Origin: Pseudomonadota bacterium
Lineage (GTDB): Bacteria; Pseudomonadota; Alphaproteobacteria; Acetobacterales; Acetobacteraceae
Length of the DNA stretch: 11,380 bases
Direction: 5' to 3'
NCBI GenBank assembly: GCA_021845835.1
Contig: JAJZVE010000084.1
Coordinates: forward strand, 1 to 11,380
Below are positions 6,661-11,380 of the stretch, piece after piece. The stretch's first letter is position 1. Each line of letters begins with the position of its first letter. The position numbers and the translations under genes were made by a program. The notes beneath the pieces were generated by a model. It did no database searches, was not told the DNA's origin, and was given only the letters and a program-made list of their open reading frames with translations.

Positions 6661-7863
6661 ATGGAACCGCAAAATGACGACATAGGTGCCTTCGTGCCGG
6701 GACAGCGGACGGTGCTTGCACCGACCGCACCGGGACAACTCGACGGCGTAGCATTTGCAGTGAAGGATCTGTTTGATGTTGCCGGCAGCATGACCAGCTG
6801 CGGCAATCCCGAATGGGCGCGCACGCACGCACCGGCCGCCGGCACCGCGCCGGCGGTGGCTGCCCTGCTCGCAGCCGGGGCGCGCATGGCCGGCAAGACG
6901 CGCACCGTGGAACTGGCCTTCGGCATCACCGGGGAAAATCCCTGGCACGGCACACCGATCAACCCGCGGCTGCCCGGGCGGTTCCCGGGTGGGTCGAGCT
7001 GCGGCTCGGTGGCGGCGGTGGCGGCGGGGGTGGTGCCGCTCGCGCTCGGTTCCGACACCGGCGGCTCGGTGCGCATCCCGGCGAGCTATTGCGGCCTCTA
7101 CGGCCTCCGCCCGACGCAGGGGGCGATCAGCCTGGCCGGGGTGATGCCGCTGGCCCCGAGCCTCGACACCGCAGGCTGGTTCACGCGCGAGGCGGAGCTG
7201 CTGGAGCGCGTCGGCCGCGTGCTGCTGCCCGGCGAGGCCGGGCGGCTCGGCGGCCCGCTGCTCAGTGTCGAGGAGGCGTGGGCGAATGCGGACCCCGCGG
7301 TCGCCGCGGCGCTGCGGTCGGTGCTGGCGCGGCTGGCGCCGCTGTTCGGCCCGGCGCTGCCGGTGTCGCTGGTGCCCGAGGGCATCCCGGCGCTCTACCA
7401 GCACTATCGCGCGGTGCAGGGCGAGGAGGCCTGGGCGAGCCACGGCGCCTGGATCAACTCGGCGCCCGGTGCGCTCAGCCCGGCGGTGGCGGCGCGGTTC
7501 GCGGCGGCGCGGCAGACCACGGCGCAGGTGGCGGCGGCCGGACGGGCGATGCGGCAGGTCATGCAGGCGCGGTTGCGGCCGCTGCTGGCCGGCGGTGCGG
7601 TGCTGGTCTATCCGACCAGCCCCGCCCCCGCGCCGGAACTGACGGCGGCAGCGGCGGCGCTGGAGGCGTTGCGGGAGAGGACGGTGGGCGCGACCGCGAT
7701 CGCGGGGCTGGCCGGATTGCCGGAGGTGACGCTGCCGGCGGCAACGGTGCGCGTGCCCGACGGCGACGCGCCGGTCGGTCTGTCGCTGGTCGCCGGCTGC
7801 GGCCGCGACCGCGCGCTACTGGCGCTCGCCAGCGCGGCCGCTACGCTGCTGGGACTGTCATGA
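6661..7863 (+). CDS. Amidase-signature family hydrolase (AMI1/GatA-like)
   Basis: This 400-residue amidase-signature enzyme probably hydrolyses a carboxylic amide to acid and ammonia in the cytoplasm. The Ser-cisSer-Lys triad is visible: K35 in AFAVKDLFDV, cis-Ser S112 in PGGSSCGS, and nucleophile S136 in GSDTGGSVRIPAS. The S112-S136 spacing of 24 matches the family. Blocks such as FAVKDLFDVAG, GITGENP and GAISLAGVMPLAPSLDTAGW resemble, from memory, plant AMI1 (indole-3-acetamide hydrolase) more than GatA. It is also shorter than typical GatA (~480). The substrate cannot be read from sequence, and indole-3-acetamide is only one option. The ATG at 6661 has a GGGAG site 8 nt upstream. Its TGA overlaps the ATG at 7860 in frame with the next gene, so the two are probably co-transcribed. 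Confidence 0.9.
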   Translation: MEPQNDDIGAFVPGQRTVLAPTAPGQLDGVAFAVKDLFDVAGSMTSCGNPEWARTHAPAAGTAPAVAALLAAGARMAGKTRTVELAFGITGENPWHGTPINPRLPGRFPGGSSCGSVAAVAAGVVPLALGSDTGGSVRIPASYCGLYGLRPTQGAISLAGVMPLAPSLDTAGWFTREAELLERVGRVLLPGEAGRLGGPLLSVEEAWANADPAVAAALRSVLARLAPLFGPALPVSLVPEGIPALYQHYRAVQGEEAWASHGAWINSAPGALSPAVAARFAAARQTTAQVAAAGRAMRQVMQARLRPLLAGGAVLVYPTSPAPAPELTAAAAALEALRERTVGATAIAGLAGLPEVTLPAATVRVPDGDAPVGLSLVAGCGRDRALLALASAAATLLGLS

Positions 7864-7871
7864 AGGGGGAG
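7864..7871 (+). promoter_or_regulatory. Ribosome binding site favouring the GTG start of the acetyltransferase
   Basis: AGGGGGAG lies 6 nt before GTG 7878. The competing ATG at 7860, which forms an ATGA overlap with the amidase stop, has only a weak GGGA upstream. Confidence 0.55.
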
Positions 7872-7877
7872 AGCGCG

Positions 7878-8396
7878 GTGGAGATCCGCGAAGCGACGGC
7901 GTCCGACCTGCCTGAGATCCAGGCCATCTACGCCCATCACGTGCTGCACGGTACCGGCACCTTCGAGGAGGTGCCGCCCACCATCGAGGAGATGACGGAC
8001 CGGCTGGACACGGTGGCACGGCGCGGCGGCCACTGGCTGGTGGCGCGCGACGCCACCGGCGTGCTCGGCTATGCCTATTACGCGCAGATCCGCGACCGTT
8101 CCGCCTATCGCTTCTGCGTCGAGGACGCGGTCTATGTCCGCGACGACGTGCGCGGCCAGGGCGTCGGCAAGGCGCTGGTCGGCCGCCTGATCGAAGTGGC
8201 GCAGGCCCAGGGACTGCGCCAGATGGTCGCGGTGATCGGCGATTCGGACAATGTCGGCTCGATCGGCGTGCATGTGAGCCTCGGTTTCACGCGCGCCGGC
8301 GTGCTGCGCGCCACCGGGCTGAAATTCGGCCGCTGGCTCGACACCGTCTATATGCAGCGGGCGCTCGGGACGGGGGATCGGGACGTGCCCGGCTGA
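7878..8396 (+). CDS. GNAT N-acetyltransferase, PAT/Bar (phosphinothricin / methionine sulfoximine) type
   Basis: This 172-residue protein (from the GTG) is a single GNAT domain that transfers acetyl from acetyl-CoA to an amine. It starts with the family-typical IREATASDLPEIQAIY. The acetyl-CoA loop RGQGVGKA is at residues 92-99. VEDAVYV (81-87) carries the Glu that PAT-type enzymes share. SIGVHVSLGF and KFGRWLDTVYMQ are hallmark C-terminal blocks of phosphinothricin/methionine-sulfoximine acetyltransferases. Natural substrates of the family include methionine sulfoximine or sulfone, and many members are annotated without a proven substrate. The start could instead be ATG 7860 (178 residues), overlapping the amidase stop. 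GTG is preferred for its ribosome site and because family members begin only a few residues before IR. It sits directly behind the amidase gene, suggesting a small detoxification or amide/amine pair (inference). Confidence 0.88.
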   Translation: MEIREATASDLPEIQAIYAHHVLHGTGTFEEVPPTIEEMTDRLDTVARRGGHWLVARDATGVLGYAYYAQIRDRSAYRFCVEDAVYVRDDVRGQGVGKALVGRLIEVAQAQGLRQMVAVIGDSDNVGSIGVHVSLGFTRAGVLRATGLKFGRWLDTVYMQRALGTGDRDVPG

Positions 8397-8415
8397 GCAA
8401 TAGCGGGCGCATCGA

Positions 8416-8433
8416 CATAAAGCCGGCTTTATG
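8416..8433. promoter_or_regulatory. Perfect 18-bp palindrome, probable operator of the ArsR-methyltransferase gene
   Basis: CATAAAGCCGGCTTTATG is identical to its reverse complement over all 18 bases and ends 14 bp before the ATG at 8448. The AT-rich half-sites CATAAAG/CTTTATG stand out from the GC-rich surroundings. ArsR-family dimers bind such symmetric sites. From memory, SahR-type motifs in alphaproteobacteria carry TAAAG...CTTTA half-sites. A possible -10 (CATAAA, 8416-8421), 17 bp after a poor -35 (CTGAGC, 8393-8398), would be overlapped by the site, giving autorepression. The promoter part is weak. Confidence 0.75.
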
Positions 8434-8447
8434 CGATTGGGCTTGGC

Positions 8448-9404
8448 ATGGAGGATTTGCTGGCCGCGCTGCGCGCCGCCGCCGAACCGACCCGGTTGCG
8501 CATCCTGGCGCTGGTGGCGCGCGGGCCGTTCTGCGTGAGCGAGTTCACCGAGATCCTCGGCCAGTCGCAGCCGCGGCTGTCACGCCATCTGCGGCTGCTG
8601 CAGGAGGCCGGCCTGCTGGAACGGCTGCGCGAGGGCGCCAACGCCTGGTACGGCCTGCCGGAAGAAGGCAGCCGGGGGGCGGTGCTGGCGCGCGCGCTGC
8701 TGGCGCACCTGCCGCCCGACGATGCCGGGCTGGCCGGCGATGCGCGGCAGGCGGCGCGCGTGCTCGCCGAGCGGGCGCGCGTGGCGACCGAGACGTTCCG
8801 CCGCGCCGGGGCGGAATGGGACGAGATGCGCGCGCTCGGCCTGCCGGCGGAGGCGGTGGAGCGGGCGCTGCTCGATCTGCTGCCACGCGGCGGGCTGGGG
8901 CGGCTGCTCGACATCGGCACCGGCACCGGGCGGCTGCTGGAACTGCTGGCGCCACGCATTTCCGCCGGCCTGGGCGTGGATGCCAGCCGGGCGATGCTGG
9001 CGCTGGCACGGGCGCGGCTGGCGCGGGCGGGCCTCGCGCACTGCGCGGTGCGGCTCGCCGACATGTACCGGCTGCCGCTGCCGGACGCCTCGTTCGACGT
9101 GGTGGTGCTGCAGATGGTGCTGCACCATGCCGAGACGCCGCTGGCGGCGCTGGCCGAGGCGGCGCGGGTGCTGCGGCCGGGCGGCCGGCTGCTCGCCATC
9201 GACCTGGCGCCGCACGTGAACGCGGACTGCCTGCAGCGGCTGGCGCATCGCTGGCCGGGCTTTTCCGACCCGGCGATGCGGCGGCTGCTGGGCGAGGCCG
9301 GGCTGGCGCCGGGCGAGTCGGCGACGGTCGCCGGACCGCTGGAGGTGCGCATCTGGCAGGCCGAGCGGATGGCGGCCGAGGCGGCGCTGGAGCCGGCACG
9401 GTAG
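8448..9404 (+). CDS. ArsR-family transcriptional regulator fused to class I SAM-dependent methyltransferase (SahR-like)
   Basis: In this 318-residue two-domain protein, residues 1-~90 form an ArsR winged-helix domain. It has RAAAEPTRLRILALV and the recognition region SQPRLSRHLRLLQEAGLLE (40-58). The CxC metal site of classical ArsR proteins is missing; there is only one Cys (C29). Residues ~140-300 form a Rossmann methyltransferase with SAM motif I LLDIGTGTG (153-161), acidic GVDAS (176-180), and LPDASFDVVVLQMVLHH followed by RVLRPGGRLLAIDL. Fusions of this kind occur in proteobacteria beside methionine-cycle genes and, as I recall, include SahR, which responds to S-adenosylhomocysteine. Whether the methyltransferase half catalyses or only senses SAM/SAH is open. 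An 18-bp palindrome lies 14 bp before the ATG, suggesting autoregulation. The ribosome site is poor (GGGC). No metF is adjacent; the next genes are a CDF transporter and a cobalamin adenosyltransferase. Confidence 0.9.
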   Translation: MEDLLAALRAAAEPTRLRILALVARGPFCVSEFTEILGQSQPRLSRHLRLLQEAGLLERLREGANAWYGLPEEGSRGAVLARALLAHLPPDDAGLAGDARQAARVLAERARVATETFRRAGAEWDEMRALGLPAEAVERALLDLLPRGGLGRLLDIGTGTGRLLELLAPRISAGLGVDASRAMLALARARLARAGLAHCAVRLADMYRLPLPDASFDVVVLQMVLHHAETPLAALAEAARVLRPGGRLLAIDLAPHVNADCLQRLAHRWPGFSDPAMRRLLGEAGLAPGESATVAGPLEVRIWQAERMAAEAALEPAR

Positions 9405-9466
9405 CCGTGGTGCGGCCGGTCTGGTAAGCGCGCTCCTGACGCGGCGGGCGGGGGTTTTTTGCGACG

Positions 9467-10354
9467 GTGACACAGGCGCAGCGCATCGCCGGCGGCAGCA
9501 TCGGCGTGGGGCTGGTGGTGCTGGGGCTGAAAACGGCCGCCTGGCACGTCACCGGCAGCGCGGCGCTGTTCTCGGACGCGGCCGAGTCGGTGGTGAACGT
9601 TGCCGCCGCCGTGGTCGCGCTGGCGGCGCTGCGCTTCGCCGCGCGGCCGGCGGACGCGAACCATCCCTATGGCCACGACAAGGCGGAATTCTTCGCCGCC
9701 GTGATCGAGGGCGTGCTGATCGTGCTCGCCGCCGTGGTCATCCTCGATCATGCGTGGCAGGCGTATCGCCATCCGGTGCCGCTGGCGGCGCCGCTGCCGG
9801 GGCTGGCAATGAACGCCGCCTCAAGCGTGCTCAATGCGGTCTGGGCGACGGTGCTGTTGCGCCGCGGGCACGCGCTGCGCTCGGCGGCGCTCAGGGCGGA
9901 CGGGCATCATCTGATGACCGACGTGATCACCTCGGCGGGGGTGCTGATCGGGGTGGCGCTGGTGTACGCGACCGGCATCCGGGTGCTGGATCCGGCGCTG
10001 GCGGCGCTGACGGCGGTGTATGTGCTGGCGGCCGGCGTGCGCGTGATCGCAAGTTCGGTCGGCGGGCTGATGGACGCGGCGCCGGCCGAGGACGTGGTGG
10101 CGCGCATCCGCCACGTCGTCGGCCAGACGGCGGAAGGCGCGATCGAGGCACACGACCTGCGCATGCGCTATGCCGGGCGGCTGACCTTCCTGGAATTCGA
10201 TCTGGTCGTGCCGGGCGCGATGACGGTCGCGGGCGCGCACGACATCTGCGACCGGATCGAGAACGCGCTGAAGACGGAAATGGCCGGCCTCGTCATCACC
10301 ATCCATGTCGAGCCGGAGGGCAAGGCCAAGCACCACGGCGTGCTGGTGCTGTAG
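9467..10354 (+). CDS. Cation diffusion facilitator (CDF) family metal transporter
   Basis: This 295-residue inner-membrane exporter exchanges a divalent metal for protons. Membrane helices cover ~8-200, followed by a cytoplasmic C-terminal domain (~205-285) with HDLRMRYAGRLTFLEFDL, GAHDICDRIENAL and ITIHVEP, as in CDF dimers. HPYGHDKAEFF (66-76) is a conserved loop block. Aligned by eye with YiiP and ZitB, the transport site would be E40 and N44 in helix 2 (SDAAESVVN) plus H148 and D152 in helix 5 (HLMTD). This differs from the HxxxD/HxxxD zinc set and the DxxxD/HxxxD set of YiiP, so the metal is uncertain. The start is GTG at 9467. The nearest SD-like GGGG run ends 12 nt upstream behind six T, a rather long spacing. 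It is probably co-transcribed with the adenosyltransferase. Confidence 0.9.
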   Translation: MTQAQRIAGGSIGVGLVVLGLKTAAWHVTGSAALFSDAAESVVNVAAAVVALAALRFAARPADANHPYGHDKAEFFAAVIEGVLIVLAAVVILDHAWQAYRHPVPLAAPLPGLAMNAASSVLNAVWATVLLRRGHALRSAALRADGHHLMTDVITSAGVLIGVALVYATGIRVLDPALAALTAVYVLAAGVRVIASSVGGLMDAAPAEDVVARIRHVVGQTAEGAIEAHDLRMRYAGRLTFLEFDLVVPGAMTVAGAHDICDRIENALKTEMAGLVITIHVEPEGKAKHHGVLVL

Positions 10355-10358
10355 GAGG
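10353..10358 (+). promoter_or_regulatory. Ribosome binding site of the adenosyltransferase, overlapping the CDF stop codon
   Basis: AGGAGG begins inside the CDF TAG stop (10352-10354) and lies 6 nt before ATG 10365. It fixes that ATG over an upstream in-frame ATG at 10305 that lies within the CDF coding sequence. The arrangement suggests coupled translation. Confidence 0.8.
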
Positions 10359-10364
10359 CGGAAC

Positions 10365-10925
10365 ATGGTGCGGATCGATCGGGTCGTGACGCGCGGGGGC
10401 GACAAGGGCGAGACCTCGCTCGGCGACGGCAAGCGGGTGCCCAAGCACGCGCCGCGCGTCGAGGCGTTCGGCTGCGTCGATGAGGCGAACGCGGCGATCG
10501 GCGCGCTGCGCGTGCTGGCGCGCGGCGATGCCGAGGCGGACGCGATGCTGGCGCGCATCCAGAACGACCTGTTCGACGTCGGCGCCGATCTCTGCGTGCC
10601 CGGCGAGGCGGGCGCGCGGATGCGGCTGACCGATGCGCCGGTGGTGCGGCTGGAGCAGGAGGTCGCGGCGATGAACGCGGCCATCACGCCGCTCACCAGC
10701 TTCATCCTGCCGGGCGGCACCGCGGCGGCGGCGCAGGCGCATGTCGCGCGCACCGTCGTCCGCCGCGCCGAGCGGCAGGCGGTGGCGCTGGCCGCGGCCG
10801 AACCGGTGAACCCGGCGGTGGTGCGCTTCCTCAATCGCCTGTCCGACCACCTGTTCGTGCTGAGCCGGCGGCTGAACGACAACGGCGCCGCCGACGTGCT
10901 GTGGGTGCCGGGGGCGAATCGGTAG
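10365..10925 (+). CDS. ATP:cob(I)alamin adenosyltransferase, PduO/MMAB type
   Basis: This 186-residue cytoplasmic enzyme adds the adenosyl group of ATP to cob(I)alamin or cobyrinic acid diamide, making the adenosyl form of B12. The N-terminal ATP-binding block is clear: TRGGDKGETSLGDGKRVPKH (residues 9-28), followed by EAFGCVDEANAAIG. VVRRAER (131-137) and FLNRLSDHLFVLSR (155-168) are the other family hallmarks. Length is standard for the PduO family. It supplies cofactor for adenosylcobalamin enzymes such as methylmalonyl-CoA mutase or class II ribonucleotide reductase, neither of which is in the window. It is very likely co-transcribed with the CDF gene, with the ribosome site sharing the CDF stop. 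The gene symbol is left open because cobO, pduO and mmaB names are used inconsistently for this family. Confidence 0.95.
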   Translation: MVRIDRVVTRGGDKGETSLGDGKRVPKHAPRVEAFGCVDEANAAIGALRVLARGDAEADAMLARIQNDLFDVGADLCVPGEAGARMRLTDAPVVRLEQEVAAMNAAITPLTSFILPGGTAAAAQAHVARTVVRRAERQAVALAAAEPVNPAVVRFLNRLSDHLFVLSRRLNDNGAADVLWVPGANR

Positions 10926-10948
10926 GGGCGCAGACTCAGCCGATCGCC
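10913..10948. repeat. Inverted repeat spanning the convergent gene ends
   Basis: The arms GGCG-A-ATCGG (10913-10922) and CCGATCGCC (10940-10948) pair over 9 bp with one bulged A. The 17-nt loop contains both stop codons, TAG 10923-10925 and the minus-strand TGA 10938-10936. There is no T tract on either side. It might serve as a shared end structure for both transcripts, or be chance. Confidence 0.3.
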
Positions 10949-11380
10949 TTCGCCAGCAGATAGCCCGACCCGGCGCCGAGGCCCGGTCCCGGATGCGTCG
11001 ATGCGCCGATGTGATACAGGCGCGGCACATGCGTGCGGTGGTTCACCGAGGATTTCAGCGGGCGCCACAGGAAGAACTGGTCGAGGCCGCAATAGCCGCC
11101 ATACGGGTCGCCGCCGACCAGGTTGACGTTCATCGCCTCCAGGTCGGCCGGCGAACAGGCCACGCGCCGCAGCACGCTCTCGGCAAATCCGTCGATGTGC
11201 CGTGCGAGGATCGCCTGCACGCGGTCGGCGTACTGCTCGCGCAGCGCGGGCGTCCAGGCGCCGTCCGCTGGCGTTGCCAGTTCGCCGGCGGCGTCGCCCT
11301 TGATGCGGCGCGGCGTTTCCGGCAGTTGCAGCCACAGGATCGCGCATCCTGCCGGCGCGCGGCCGGGATCGAGCGCGGTC
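10936..11380 (-). CDS. FAD-dependent phytoene-desaturase-like oxidoreductase, C-terminal part (partial, runs off right edge)
   Basis: The last 147 residues of a larger protein are present, with the frame open to the right edge. Sequence blocks such as TALDPGRAPAGCAILWLQLP, VNLVGGDPYGGYCGLDQFFL, LKSSVNHRTHVPRLYHIGAS and the final HPGPGLGAGSGYLLAKAIG are typical of the C-terminal FAD-contacting end of CrtI/PYROXD2-like amine-oxidase-fold proteins. In this fold the late GASTHPGPG...GSG block closes over the flavin. The N-terminal Rossmann GxGxxG part would lie outside the window. These proteins are often annotated as phytoene dehydrogenase-related, but most are not proven carotenoid enzymes, and no carotenoid gene is visible here. 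It converges on the adenosyltransferase with 10 bp between stop codons. An internal Met at 11220 is not the start, because conserved sequence continues upstream of it. Confidence 0.85.
   Translation of the reverse strand, partial: TALDPGRAPAGCAILWLQLPETPRRIKGDAAGELATPADGAWTPALREQYADRVQAILARHIDGFAESVLRRVACSPADLEAMNVNLVGGDPYGGYCGLDQFFLWRPLKSSVNHRTHVPRLYHIGASTHPGPGLGAGSGYLLAKAIG

Noticed and set aside
6402..7076. Minus-strand open frame through the divergent intergenic region and the amidase start.
   Set aside because: It is antisense to the conserved amidase N-terminus, shows no domain, and includes the likely promoter zone.
6813..7860. Glycine/arginine-rich plus-frame sequence running in front of the acetyltransferase as if it were one 527-residue protein.
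   Set aside because: It is the wrong frame of the amidase gene. Only the part from about 7860-7878 onward has GNAT sequence and its own ribosome site.
9405..9466. G-rich stretch followed by six T (9455-9460), resembling a terminator.
   Set aside because: I could find no adequate upstream stem (only a 4-bp CGCG pairing), and the G run has no C-rich partner. It may serve instead as a distant ribosome site for the CDF gene.
8429..9772. A 447-codon minus-strand open frame opposite the regulator and the CDF start.
   Set aside because: It overlaps two recognised plus-strand families, the translation is Ser/Arg/Ala-rich with no domain, and it would cross the operator.
9821..11347. A 508-codon minus-strand open frame opposite the CDF and adenosyltransferase genes.
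   Set aside because: It is a GC-driven shadow: it runs in another frame through the oxidoreductase C-terminus and two supported plus-strand genes.

Overview
The window is very GC-rich DNA (roughly 70 percent G+C by eye) with tightly packed genes and almost no non-coding space. The gene types suggest an alphaproteobacterium, most likely Rhodospirillales/Acetobacteraceae: an ArsR regulator fused to a methyltransferase, a PduO-type cobalamin adenosyltransferase and a HlyB/HlyD-type exporter. That placement is inferred from gene content and base composition, not from a phylogenetic marker.

The left half (1-6405) is one minus-strand block that reads as a four-gene operon. It begins at about 6405 with a type I secretion ABC exporter, followed by its HlyD-family adaptor, a 598-residue Sel1-repeat protein with about 14 repeats, and the start of a TPR-containing protein that runs off the left edge. 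Spacings are 3 bp, 30 bp and a stop/start overlap. The exporter's N-terminal C39-like domain has lost the catalytic Cys and His. That fits chaperone-like handling of an unprocessed (RTX/adhesin-like) substrate rather than cleavage of a double-glycine leader. No substrate and no TolC-like outer-membrane protein lie in the window.

A 255-bp divergent intergenic region (6406-6660) separates this operon from a plus-strand series. It holds two GC-rich hairpins in the presumed operon leader and an AT-richer patch that probably carries the promoters.

The plus-strand series (6661-10925) consists of an amidase-signature enzyme resembling plant AMI1, a PAT/Bar-type GNAT acetyltransferase that starts at its end, an ArsR-type regulator fused to a class I SAM methyltransferase and preceded by a perfect 18-bp palindrome 14 bp before its ATG, a cation diffusion facilitator, and an ATP:cob(I)alamin adenosyltransferase. 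The regulator/palindrome pair resembles the SAH-responsive SahR arrangement of methionine metabolism, and the nearby cobalamin gene makes a methionine/B12 link plausible.

At the right edge, converging on the adenosyltransferase with only 10 bp between stop codons, is the C-terminal part of an FAD-dependent phytoene-desaturase-like oxidoreductase. No tRNA, rRNA, CRISPR array, insertion sequence or phage gene was seen. The best candidate for something little described is the secretion operon with its Sel1 and TPR partner proteins. The most testable regulatory signal is the palindrome at 8416-8433.
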